Source: Yamadazyma tenuis (Eukaryota > Ascomycota > Pichiomycetes > Serinales > Debaryomycetaceae). From it: a DNA stretch of 64,000 nt. This document shows, one piece after another, positions 19,357 through 29,700 of the stretch (position 1 is its first letter; every line of letters starts with the position of its first letter). The notes under the pieces are model-generated. The model did no database searches, was not told the origin of the DNA, and saw only the letters and a program-made list of their open reading frames with translations. Location of the stretch: contig NC_089464.1 of assembly GCF_029203305.1 (NCBI RefSeq), positions 868,001 to 932,000 of the forward strand, written 5' to 3'. Both the position numbers and the translations under genes were made by a program.

Positions 19357-20439
19357 ATGATTGAAATAACCGAGATCGAGTTGGGTGTCACCGCCGATAT
19401 GCATGTCCACCTTCGTGAAGGCAAGATGATGGAGTTGATAACTCCCACAGTTAGAGAAGGAGGTGTTGCTGTCGCCTATATCATGCCAAACTTAGTGCCT
19501 CCAATTACCACCATCGACAAAGTCGTTGAGTACAAGAAACAACTTGAGGCCTTGTCTCCAACTACCACTTTCTTGATGTCGTTCTACTTAAGCAAAGACT
19601 TGAGTCCCGAACTCATTAATGAGGCAGCTAAGATTGGTGCCATTCAAGGAGTCAAGTGTTATCCTGCTGGTGTTACTACCAACTCTGCTCATGGAGTTGA
19701 CCCTAATGATTTCACTGCTTTCTATCCCATTTTCGAGGCTTTGGAAGCCAACAACTTGGTGTTGAACATTCATGGTGAAAGTCCTCCTAAGAAGGATAGC
19801 GACGATATTCACATCTTAAATGCCGAATCGAAGTTTTTGCCAATTTTATCCAAATTGCACTCTGATTTTCCCAACTTGAAAATTATCTTAGAACATTGTA
19901 CCAGCCAAGACGCTGTTGAAGCCATTGAGAAATTAAATGCTGGATACAAAGATGGTGATAAGGTCACTGTAGCTGGAACAATCACTGCTCATCATTTGTC
20001 GTTGACCATTGACAGCTGGGCTGGTAATCCAATCAACTTCTGCAAACCAGTTGCGAAGTTCCCATCCGACAGAAACCATTTAGTCAAGGCTGCAACTTCT
20101 GGAAAGCCATACTTCTTTTTCGGTTCCGACTCAGCTCCTCATCCAATTGAAGGGAAGGCAAGGCACACTGGTGTTTGTGCTGGTATTTATACCCAAAAGT
20201 ACGCATTATCGTATGTTGCCGAAGTCTTCGAGAAGAACAATAAGTTAGAGAACTTGAAGACATTTGTCACTGATGCGGGAGTATCTTTCTATGAAGTCAA
20301 AGATGTCAAATGCTCTGATAAGTGCTGGTTGGTAAAGGATAAATTTAACGTTCCCGAAGTCATCAGTAGCAAAGATGTTACGGTGGTGCCATTTAAGGCT
20401 GGGGATGAATTACAATGGAAAGTGGAGTGGAGAAAGTAG
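19357..20439 (+). CDS. URA4: Dihydroorotase (pyrimidine biosynthesis)
   Basis: Cyclises carbamoyl aspartate to dihydroorotate, third step of UMP synthesis, in the cytosol. The 360 residues are close to the usual length of the yeast enzyme. The metal-binding DMHVHLRE motif is at residues 14-21 (His16, His18, substrate Arg20). The lysine expected to be carbamylated is in GVKCYPAG near residue 100. Further metal ligands appear in LNIHGE and LEHCTS, and the catalytic Asp is in GSDSAPH. The open frame extends upstream of the chosen ATG but has no earlier ATG, and this start puts the first metal motif at the normal distance. It converges on the acidic HSP20-like gene, with 71 bp between stops. Confidence 0.96.
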   Translation: MIEITEIELGVTADMHVHLREGKMMELITPTVREGGVAVAYIMPNLVPPITTIDKVVEYKKQLEALSPTTTFLMSFYLSKDLSPELINEAAKIGAIQGVKCYPAGVTTNSAHGVDPNDFTAFYPIFEALEANNLVLNIHGESPPKKDSDDIHILNAESKFLPILSKLHSDFPNLKIILEHCTSQDAVEAIEKLNAGYKDGDKVTVAGTITAHHLSLTIDSWAGNPINFCKPVAKFPSDRNHLVKAATSGKPYFFFGSDSAPHPIEGKARHTGVCAGIYTQKYALSYVAEVFEKNNKLENLKTFVTDAGVSFYEVKDVKCSDKCWLVKDKFNVPEVISSKDVTVVPFKAGDELQWKVEWRK

Positions 20440-20510
20440 ATTCAAATCCTATTAAGCTATTTATTATTTCAGTTAATGTACATAAAACGAACTCTGCTGG
20501 ATACGAGGAC

Positions 20511-22403
20511 TTAGGCAGAAGTTGCAACTTCAACTTGAGCTTCAGCTTCAAATTCAGCTTCAGATTCAACTTCGATGTCAATTTCTATATCAGCAGCAAT
20601 TTCTTCATCATGGTTTGGAATGGTTATTTCCAATTCGGTCTCCTTAACGATTTTGGCCTTGATTTCATTGAACTTGATCAATTTGTTGAAGGTGAAAACC
20701 TTTTCGAATTTGATTTCGTTGTTCAAGTAGTCCTGGATTAAGGATCTAGTATCTTCGGCAATTTCTTCGTCATCACTGGAGTCTAATTCATTGCTCTTTT
20801 CAGCTTCTTTCTCGGGCTGTTCAGCGGTCTTTTCGGCAGTTTCTTCCACAATCTCTTCAATCTTGCTCTCATCTTTTTCAGATTCAGAGCTAGAACTGGA
20901 AGATTCTTCAGAAGAACTGGAATCGGACTCAGAGTCAGAATCACTAGAGTCGGAACTGGAGCTGGAACTGGAACTGGAGCTGGAACTAGATCCAGAAGAC
21001 TCGGGCTCAGAGTCCGAATCCTCAGACATGTCTTCCTCTTCTTCATCAGTGGAGCCAAAGTCCAAGTCAGACACAGAAACATCGCTGTCATCAAAGATTT
21101 CAACTTTTCCGTTGATGATTAACTTGTTTTCGTTTTTATTGAACTTCACTTTCAAGTCGTCGTTGATAATGGCAGGGATTCTGAGCACTAACTTGTGCAA
21201 ATTATCATCCACCTTGATCAACTCACAGTCCTTACTGTTTTCTAAATCTTTGCTCAAGTCGATGACGGCTTCTTCGTCGTCATCCTCTTCATCATCACTG
21301 TAGTCATCGGAGTCATTAGCCAAAAATAATTGGTCGTTTTCGTAAGCATAGTCCATCAATTCTTCGTCAGTAGAGTCGTCTTCAGATTCTCCGTTTGGTA
21401 AGTCGAATCTGTGTCTATAGATCGTGATACCTTCATCATCAGAAGACTCCGAAGAGTAGTCCGAGTCGATCTCCATGTCACTGAAGTCACTTTCTCCTCC
21501 AACTTCCACAAATTCAAGCGAACTGTCCGAATAAACCTCCACTTCGCTTTCGCTTTCCAAGTCTTCCTTGAAAGCCTGTCTGATGGTTTCCAACTGTAAT
21601 TGGTCGTTTAACTCGTTTTCGTCAGACGAGTATGGGATGTCCAAATCGGTGATGGAACTGTCATCTTCCAGGTCTTCGTCATCGTAGCATTCACATTCTG
21701 AGTCACACGATTCGGATTCGGCTTCGGCTTCACGGGTGAGTTGTCTCACGGCCTGAGCTTGCAATTGGTCGTTCATGTCAACCACATCTAAAATGTCAGC
21801 TGGTTCGAAATAGTAGTCTTCAGATTCGCTGTACTCGGAGGAGTCAGAGGAGTCAGAGAAGCTGGAGTCCGATTCCAGGTTGGACTCGGGGACTGATTCA
21901 GAATCGGAGTCAGACTTGGAACTGTCAAAGGACTCAACAAGGTCATCGGCCAAGGGGATGTCTCCCATTCTTTCGATGTAGTCGAGATAGTCCATAATAT
22001 CGTTTTCCGTCGACTCATCGGAGGAAGACGAGTCATCGGAAGAAGACGAGTCATCGGAAGAGCCACTTTCCAAGTCAAATTCGAAAACTTGTTCTTCACT
22101 GGAGTTGTCAGAGTGGTCAGAGTCGGATTCAGATTGAGACAGGGACTCGGACTCAGATTGGGATTCAGACTCGGAAACAGAGGTGTTTTCGTCAGTCTCG
22201 GGTTCTTCAACATATGCGACGGCTGAAGGTTGTCTTTCGTAGTAACTTCTGAACTTTCTGGAGCTTGATGGTTCAGAGACATGGTAGTTTGTGGAGGAAC
22301 CACCTCTTCTGTCGCCACGGGAGGAGCCGTGGTGTCTTCTAGAAGACTGTGGTCTATCGGAATAAAGGTTCTTAGAGTTGAACTTCCGTTTAAAGTAACT
22401 CAT
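20511..22403 (-). CDS. Highly acidic, serine-rich protein with a split HSP20 (alpha-crystallin) domain
   Basis: 630 residues. A basic, Arg/Ser-rich N terminus of about 65 residues is followed by long Ser/Asp/Glu tracts (SESESQSESE type) to about residue 380. The first half of an alpha-crystallin domain follows at about 395-440 (LHKLVLRIPAIINDDLKVKF, then KLIINGKVEIF). It is interrupted by some 120 residues of poly-Ser and acidic sequence. The second half is near 565-600 (FEKVFTFNKLIKFNEIKAK, then ELEITIPN). Yeast Hsp42 is the nearest architecture known to me: a long disordered N terminus and an insert in the domain, but a much smaller insert. A role as a stress chaperone or aggregate sequestrase is inferred. 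Two CCCCT stress elements lie upstream. The acidic tract repeats on the DNA level as well (GAGTCATCGGAAGA-type units near 22015-22060). Confidence 0.75.
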   Translation of the reverse strand: MSYFKRKFNSKNLYSDRPQSSRRHHGSSRGDRRGGSSTNYHVSEPSSSRKFRSYYERQPSAVAYVEEPETDENTSVSESESQSESESLSQSESDSDHSDNSSEEQVFEFDLESGSSDDSSSSDDSSSSDESTENDIMDYLDYIERMGDIPLADDLVESFDSSKSDSDSESVPESNLESDSSFSDSSDSSEYSESEDYYFEPADILDVVDMNDQLQAQAVRQLTREAEAESESCDSECECYDDEDLEDDSSITDLDIPYSSDENELNDQLQLETIRQAFKEDLESESEVEVYSDSSLEFVEVGGESDFSDMEIDSDYSSESSDDEGITIYRHRFDLPNGESEDDSTDEELMDYAYENDQLFLANDSDDYSDDEEDDDEEAVIDLSKDLENSKDCELIKVDDNLHKLVLRIPAIINDDLKVKFNKNENKLIINGKVEIFDDSDVSVSDLDFGSTDEEEEDMSEDSDSEPESSGSSSSSSSSSSSSSDSSDSDSESDSSSSEESSSSSSESEKDESKIEEIVEETAEKTAEQPEKEAEKSNELDSSDDEEIAEDTRSLIQDYLNNEIKFEKVFTFNKLIKFNEIKAKIVKETELEITIPNHDEEIAADIEIDIEVESEAEFEAEAQVEVATSA

Positions 22404-23275
22404 TTTGGGGGGCGTTAGAAATAGACAAAAATGTGTTTGAATTTTTATGCAGCTTTAACAACCATAAAATTTTCAAGCAGAGATGAGGAATGTAAAGTGC
22501 AGGAGCGCACCAGGATATTTTGCCATCGCGTGTTCATCGGGGCGCACACGCCCCTGCAAAACAGTATTTAACGAGCAGATCCCCTTGACAATCCGGTTTT
22601 TTTTCTTCAAATCTCTTTGCCTTTTGGCTTAGATCAAGTGTAGTATCTGTTCTTTTCAGTGTAACAGCTGAAATGTCATCATTGATGACCATTTTTAAAT
22701 GTTACTTTACGATTTTTGGAATACCCTATGAGAGGGATTAGTTGGGCATGCTCACGTCTCTCTCGTAAAGTGTCGATGCCATTGCACTTTGGTTCTTGTG
22801 ACCATTTACCGGCTTCTGACGCAAAACACCTTTTTTATCTTTTAGGCACGTGATACGAGGTCGTATCTCGAGTTTAATAGAAATTCAGGTGTTTGGGTGC
22901 ATTGAAAGAAGGTGCTTGAGTTGATAAGTAAGTCTGACCCGACAGACTTCACACAGCTGTTATCTCGGTGGGGGAGGTTCATAATCTGATGGTCTTGAAC
23001 TTAAACACTACTATCTCTATAGGTACAACTGACAAGACATAATTGACGATACCATATAAAACAAGAATAACACAGGTTAGTCTTCATCATGATACCTGCT
23101 ATAATGTCTCATATAGCGTTCTGTTGTAACAATGACTACTTTTGCGATATGCTGTCTCGGTGAAAATATCATTTAGTTTCTCAAATTAATAAAAAAACTG
23201 ATCCTTCTTGTTAATAAAATTTACTCAGTTTCCTTGGTGTAACCCCTTTATTTGTTGTGAATTTCAAACACTATC
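22404..23275. promoter_or_regulatory. Divergent promoter region between the acidic HSP20-like gene and SSY1
   Basis: 872 bp without a gene. It holds two CCCCT elements (22551-22555 and 22581-22585, Msn2/4 STRE consensus) nearer the HSP20-like gene, and a CACGTG box with an adjoining palindrome at 22847-22867 nearer SSY1. Poly-T and AT-rich runs occur near 22600 and 23190. Factor assignments are consensus matches only. Confidence 0.5.
22847..22867. promoter_or_regulatory. CACGTG box overlapping a perfect 7-bp-arm palindrome
   Basis: CACGTG at 22847-22852 is the Cbf1/bHLH consensus. It shares its last base with GATACGA-GG-TCGTATC (22852-22867), an inverted repeat with perfect 7-bp arms. It lies about 410 bp upstream of SSY1. 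Confidence 0.45.
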
Positions 23276-25960
23276 ATGGCCCATAGGGCTAGTAAATATC
23301 TACTGGGTTATACAGTAGACTCGGATATTGCGGACAATGCGCTCTTCCCGAACCCTTTCGCTCAAAACAACGAAGATGACAAAAGCATAGATTTGGACGA
23401 CCTAAGTATGCCCCAGACAGATGCCAACGACAACAGCGATTACGATATATTTAAGCGGAAGTCTCTTCTTCGAGATAATACCTACAACGAAGAGCTAGAA
23501 GCTTGTAGCTCGTTTCCTCAAGCTGAGCTGAGCATACTACCAAACGACGATGATCATGAGGTTGATATTACCCAACAAAGGAACTATTTCAAATCTGGAT
23601 TTGATACTGATTCCGAAAATGAGCTCACACAGGATCAATACTCTGTTCATTCGTCGATTATAAGTTTAATGGGCAAGGTTAATATGAATAATAGTGATTC
23701 GAGTGAGCGGTTCCAATTTCTTACTAATTACTCAAAAATATGGAAAGACCGGCAGAAGGCCAACCAAGCAGAGCAACAACGCAAAATTCTTCACAACATG
23801 AAGGGTAACCAAGAAATACCCTTGCAGCCAATGTCTTCAAAGAATTCCTCCGTGTTTGGGTTGAGGAATTTGGATGACTTCAATCGGTATGTTAAGCTGA
23901 CAGAACTTAACGATTTAATATATGAAAAGTACAGTGGCAATCTTCTGACACAAGATAACCTCCTTGATATCATAAAGTCAAAGGACCTTGAGCAGAACTT
24001 TTACATTGACAATAATGATATTGCCTTGACAACCAATAACGATGCCAGATCCAGAATTGGTACTATCACTAATAGTAGGCGATGGTATAACATTGACTGG
24101 AAAGTTGGCCAAAAAGGAAATGGTGAAGGAAATATTGCCAAAAGCTCAGACTTGTATTTGGGTGACGAATCTCCTGTTAGCACATCTTCTGAGGAAGCTC
24201 TTCCCAGAACCAATAGGTACTTGTCAAGAAAACTAAAAGTCCGGAACTTACAAATGATTTCTTTTGGCGGTACATTAGGGGTGGGTTTATTTTTGAATAG
24301 TGGGAAAGCTATCACCATTGCTGGGGGCTTTGGGACGTTATTGGCCTTTATTATTTGTGGAATTATAGTTTTGTCAACAATCATTTCATTTTGTGAAATG
24401 GTAACTTTTGTGTCTATTGTTGATGGAGTATCAGGACTCTCATCGAGATTCGTGGACGATGCGTTTGGATTTGCAGTAGGATGGCTATACTTTCTAAGTT
24501 TTGCTTTTGGCTTGGCGGGTGAGATGGTTGCCAGTGTCATTATGTTAACATATTATCCCGAGCTAAAGATATTGGAGAATAAGGGGTCTGTCGCTGGTTT
24601 CGTCGTATTTTTCTTATTATCTGTTATCATTAGTAACTCCATCAATGTTCAAATATTTGGTGAGGTCGAGTATATTTCCAGTTTCATTAAGTTGATATTT
24701 GTCTTGGTGATGATTGTTATTATGATTGTCATGAATAGAGGTGGATTTGGAGGTGAGGTATTAGGATTCAAGTATTGGGATCACCTGAGGTCCGATTTCG
24801 ATAATAACATCATATTTGGATTATTCAGACCCTCTTTCAACCTTCAGGATACGGGAATGAGCGATCCATCCGAAGGTATTGGTGGAAGCTTGGGAAATTT
24901 CATGTCTCTTATGGTTGCTATATCGGTGGTTTCATTTGCCTATAGTGGAACAGAGATAGTTTGTATTGCTGCTTGTGAAGCCAAAGATCCTAGAAAAGCT
25001 TTGCCAAGTGCCACTAAAAGGGTATTCTGGAGGATTGTCATCTTCTACTGTTTATCTGCATTTGTCGTTTCATTAAACTTGTATGCTGGAGATCCAAGAT
25101 TACTAAGATATTTCACAGGTCTGACTGGTGTAGCATCGGCAGACTTTAACACCAATTATGCCATTCAATATGTTGGTGGTACCCATTGTGATAGCAAATC
25201 AGCTATATATGCTGGATATTCTAGTGGAGCTCAAAGTCCTTGGATTGTTGCTTTGCAAACCGCTAATTTATGTCAGTTTAGTTCGGTAGCTAACGGGTTT
25301 TTGGTGTTCTTTGCTGTTAGTTGTGGGAATGCCCAATTGTACGTGAGTTCTAGAACCATGTACTCATTGTCTTTACAAGGAAAAGCTCCCAAATTTTTCA
25401 GTATTTGCAACCGGCATGGGATTCCGTACTATTCCGTTGCCTTCGCTGCTTCGTTTGGACTATTGGCCTTCCTTTGTGTTTCGGAGGAAGCCACAGTGGT
25501 ATTTCTGAACTTGTCCAATATCATAGCCAGCTCAGGGATCATTGTGTGGTTTGCAATGTGTCTATCATTCATTAGGTTCTACTATGGTTTAAAAAAGAGA
25601 CCTGATATCATTAGCAGAGACGATCCTTCCTATCCATATAAGTCATTTTTCCAGCCTTATTCAGCCTTTATCGGATTAATTGGTTCTGCCATTATTATTT
25701 TGACTATGGGATACACGGTATTCTTGAACAAATACTGGGATACGATGTCTTTTTTTGCTAGTTATGGTACATTGATTATCTTTGCAGTCTGCTACATTGT
25801 CTACAAATTCATCTATGGGACAAGAATTCGTAGTCTTGAAACATTGGACTTTGACTCAGGTAGAAGAGAAATGGATAGGTTTATCTGGGATGGAAATAAG
25901 GATTATAACAAAAGAAGTTTGAAGGAAGTGCTTCACAAATGGGTTTCCTTCTTGGCATAA
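23276..25960 (+). CDS. SSY1: Amino-acid sensor of the SPS system, Ssy1/Csy1-like permease homologue
   Basis: Plasma-membrane receptor that senses external amino acids and triggers processing of Stp transcription factors to induce permease genes. The product is 894 residues. A cytosolic N-terminal extension of about 320 residues, much longer than in transporting permeases, is the hallmark of Ssy1. The APC-superfamily core then starts with VRNLQMISFGGTLGVGLFLNSG, where transporters have HLQMIAIGGxIGTGLFVGSG. About 12 membrane spans follow; FAYSGTEIVCIAACEAKDPRKALPSA is the usual TM6 signature region. The C-terminal tail is short. The CTG codon at 25505-25507 lies in V-F-x-N-L-S-N-I, where related permeases usually have a polar residue. 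An ordinary amino-acid permease is the alternative but fits less well because of the extension. Confidence 0.88.
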   Translation: MAHRASKYLLGYTVDSDIADNALFPNPFAQNNEDDKSIDLDDLSMPQTDANDNSDYDIFKRKSLLRDNTYNEELEACSSFPQAELSILPNDDDHEVDITQQRNYFKSGFDTDSENELTQDQYSVHSSIISLMGKVNMNNSDSSERFQFLTNYSKIWKDRQKANQAEQQRKILHNMKGNQEIPLQPMSSKNSSVFGLRNLDDFNRYVKLTELNDLIYEKYSGNLLTQDNLLDIIKSKDLEQNFYIDNNDIALTTNNDARSRIGTITNSRRWYNIDWKVGQKGNGEGNIAKSSDLYLGDESPVSTSSEEALPRTNRYLSRKLKVRNLQMISFGGTLGVGLFLNSGKAITIAGGFGTLLAFIICGIIVLSTIISFCEMVTFVSIVDGVSGLSSRFVDDAFGFAVGWLYFLSFAFGLAGEMVASVIMLTYYPELKILENKGSVAGFVVFFLLSVIISNSINVQIFGEVEYISSFIKLIFVLVMIVIMIVMNRGGFGGEVLGFKYWDHLRSDFDNNIIFGLFRPSFNLQDTGMSDPSEGIGGSLGNFMSLMVAISVVSFAYSGTEIVCIAACEAKDPRKALPSATKRVFWRIVIFYCLSAFVVSLNLYAGDPRLLRYFTGLTGVASADFNTNYAIQYVGGTHCDSKSAIYAGYSSGAQSPWIVALQTANLCQFSSVANGFLVFFAVSCGNAQLYVSSRTMYSLSLQGKAPKFFSICNRHGIPYYSVAFAASFGLLAFLCVSEEATVVFLNLSNIIASSGIIVWFAMCLSFIRFYYGLKKRPDIISRDDPSYPYKSFFQPYSAFIGLIGSAIIILTMGYTVFLNKYWDTMSFFASYGTLIIFAVCYIVYKFIYGTRIRSLETLDFDSGRREMDRFIWDGNKDYNKRSLKEVLHKWVSFLA

Positions 25961-26723
25961 GTGAAAAGTTACATAGAAAATAATAGATATGAAGTAGAGT
26001 CAAATGCTGAACTCTGCCTTACTTCTAATTAAATAAGATTTACGTGCAATGAGTAAAATCAGCCGAAACTTTAATGGAGGGCCAATTTGGGTTAAAGAAA
26101 AGGGGTAAAAGAGTGTTGTAGTGAGGTATTCTGTTAATTACAGTTGTGGTCTTGATGGTCTTGATGGTCTTGATGGCTACTAAATGTATGCCTGACAGTC
26201 ACATTTTCTAAGAGCTTTGCTTGTGCCTTACTAGTCGCATATAATTAATGCACAGCTGCAAATCACATAAGATGCCCTTGGATTTCACTCGGGGCCTCCG
26301 TGCCTTGCTGCTTAAATAGGCTTTACTTTGCAACCTTAAATGAGATATTCATTTAAACCATTGGAGTAAATGTCTATTGGCAAGGCCTGAGCAAATATGA
26401 TTGGGCACATAGAGCTTACTGTGTAGTAGGTGATGATGATGGGAAAGAATTTTTATAAGGTATATGAGCGCATTCCTACGCAAAACTTGCTGGCAGGCTC
26501 CTTGGCCATTACATTTCCTAAAATGGGTTTAATTCAATAATATTTTTTCGCTCTCTCGGAATCTGATTTAGGTTGATTTACTCGTGTTGAACTTTTTTTC
26601 ACTGAACATATTGAAGCTTGACAACTGGAACACCGCCAATTGAGCTTCAAATTTTGTTTTAGAGTCTGTGTTTGTTTGCTGTGTTAAACATCTATCTTCC
26701 ACTTTTTTCTCCATTTTCTTGCT
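25961..26723. promoter_or_regulatory. SSY1-DCK1 intergenic region
   Basis: 763 bp without a gene. It contains a 9-bp tandem repeat at 26148-26176 and T-rich tracts near 26540-26610 just upstream of DCK1. I found no RNA gene in it. Confidence 0.4.
26148..26176 (+). repeat. Tandem repeat of GGTCTTGAT, three copies plus two bases
   Basis: Three perfect copies of the 9-bp unit followed by GG, in non-coding DNA between SSY1 and DCK1. Confidence 0.9.
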
Positions 26724-29700
26724 ATGTCTTGGGAGCCTACTGACACGTTTCTCAGAGGTAAGGTTATCAAGCCATTCTTACCTTTTGAAAAACACCCTGA
26801 TTTAATCAACGACAACTTACAGAACCTATTCCCAGGTGATGAGGTTTACATCTTTGAAACCAAGAACGCAAAGTGGGCGAGAGGTTACACGGTCACCAGA
26901 CCTTTCCCTCATGACTTTACCATCACGTCTGTGAACTTGGATGAGTTGCCAACCACCAAAGTCAAGGTGCTGATTTTCCCATTGAGTTTCATTGAAGTTT
27001 TGGAAAAGATTCCCATTAGAAAGGCAGCTGTCGACAAGGAATTCAATAATATTGCTGATATGGACATGGTTCCTACCATTGAAGATTCTGAAAGGGAACG
27101 TACCTATGCTCTTGCTGGAGCTGTACCAGAAGCCAATGGCAACGCCCGGAAAGCTATTCCTCAATTACCACTCCAGAGATTTGATGTTGAGGATTCGTTA
27201 CTCGATGAGTTGAAGTACACCTTGAATTTGTTGACTGCCCATATTTTTGCCTTATACTCGATTGGTGAGTTTAGATTGTTCAACAAATTGTCTCAAAACT
27301 ACACTGAGTTGGAAGAGGCAAGAGTCAAATTGACTCACAACTTGTTGACAGTTGACGAAGTCCAGTCAACCAAGGAGAACGTTACCTTCATTTTAGACAA
27401 GATTCCAAAGAAATTAGCTTCCAAAGCTGCTAGATTGAACGATGTTTCATATGACTTGGATAACGCTGGAACTGATATTTCTGGATACAAAGCAATTTTG
27501 GCAAGACAAGGTGATACCGGTGAATTATTGAACTTTGATAACTCTCTTCCTTCCGGAATTGCAGCAAATCAGGTTTTCTGTGCTTTACAACCAAATTTTC
27601 CCATCAACTACCATTACAATGACCAAGAGTTCTCTTTGGCACCAAGAAAAAACTCCAAGTTAATCCGTGATCCGCCATCACATGTGTTGGTTGATTTCAA
27701 GTCTGTAAGCGGTTCATCAGCATACCAGCCCCCAGGGTTTGCGGGTACAATTGCGTATTTGTACATCAGAAATAACCGAAAGAGATTGACTGAAGCGTTC
27801 GCTGTCCACACCGATTCGGTTAATGATTTGATCCATGTAGAAAAAATCAGTGCTGCTTTATTCAGAAATATTCCCGCTACTGAAACCGAAAACACCAGAG
27901 TTTACTTGGTAGCTGTGTTGACTGAGGAAATTGATTTGAACTTGAAGGAGTCCAGTAACACCCCGCAAGTCAGAAGAGTCAAGAAGGGTGTTGCTGCCGG
28001 TGTCGCTGATATCACGAGAGTCTTCAGTAGAAATAAGGGTTCTTTGACTTCTGGGGAGTCCCACCAGTTTGTTATCAAGTTGTTTGGATCTTATGTCAAC
28101 CAGAAGAGAAACTTGAAAGACACCGATGGAATTGCCAACGGAGGATGGGGTGAAATAGTGGACAGAATCATTGCGGGTTCGAACCATGGAGTTGCGGTTA
28201 ACCCCAGAGCAGAAAAGTTGACTGTAGCTGTCAAAGAATTTAAGCACCAATTCACGACTCATGAGAATGGTGACTTAGAAAACAAAAATATTATTGGCTC
28301 TGCTACTCCAATTGCAAGAATTAAACCTATTTTTTTTGATCCTTTGGCTGAGAACTATGAGCGTCTTTACTTGAAAATGGGTAAGATTTCATTGTTGAAC
28401 TCAATTACCAAGGACGATTTGTTGACATTTGAAGTCAGTACTCCAAACAATGAGTTGATCACTTTTGCCAAGGCCTCCAATCAACAGGAGAAGAGAAGTT
28501 GGCAGTTTGTGTCTGTTTTCCCTGATGAAGTGGTTGGAGAAATCATTAAGGTCAATGGTATTTCATTGAAGAACCCATCCAAAAAGTTGATAAAAGACGA
28601 TTACATTGTTTTGGCATTGTTCATCAATGGGTCCTTGGCTGGAGAAGGGAAGTTGTTGTATAAGACTGGTAATAGGTTGGTTGAGTTCAACCAGAAGAAA
28701 AACCATATTATCGAGGTCACCTCAACTCCTCACAACATCCCAATGGCTCAGGTTGAAGTTACCACTGAGTACATTGGAAAAGTTTATAACTCAGATTCTT
28801 CCATTGATAGTGTGTTTCAACACGAAAGATACTTTAAGACAGGTGCTAAAGGTATGGATGAGTTGGCAGCGTCTTTGATTGCGTTCACCAAATTGGGGGT
28901 TTCTCAATTGGTAAAGTACTTCCCTGAATTGTTGGGTTCATTATACAACATCATTGAAACGGCGTCTGCACAACCATCTTCTTCAAGTGTTGAGATTCTT
29001 CTTGAAAACCTGTTCAAGGCTATTATTCATTTATTAGACACCATTTTTGGAAAGCAAGAACAGTACTGTTATATGGTTGATTTATATGTCCATAACCAAC
29101 CAAGCAGACCAAAAGTTGGAGTGTTTTTGTTGAACAGACTTTCAGAGCTTTTCAGCAGAGCTGGGTCCAGCTGGAATGCTGTTTCAAGATCATTGTGCCG
29201 AGTAATTTCGGTGGTGATTAGATTGGCTATTACTTCCATGAAAGATACTGAACAAACACCTGAATACTTTGAAGCTATTAAGTCGTTGTTTAGATCTGTG
29301 TCTTTCTTTCTTACTATTCAATCACCCAGTTTGATCAATGACCAGGTCTTGATTTTGGAGGTAATTGACTACATTTTGTCATTCAACACTAGGTTGAATG
29401 AGGAACAAACATTGGAATTTGTGATCAATTTCATTGACTCCATCGGAATTAGAGGTTTGGGAGCTAACGAAGATGTTATCATCAACAAGAAACCGGTGGT
29501 TGCTCCGAAAGACCACAAAATCATTGTCAGCAAACTCTTGTTAATTCATAGGTTATTTGGCACCAAATTGGCAAAATCCCCAAATACTTTACCCACCTTG
29601 ATTTGCAGATCGGTGGTTTGGGCAATGGAAGTGTTGTTAGGACCAACCGACATTGATGCTTCAAGATTGGCGTGTACCGTTTTGAACGAAGTTTGTACAC

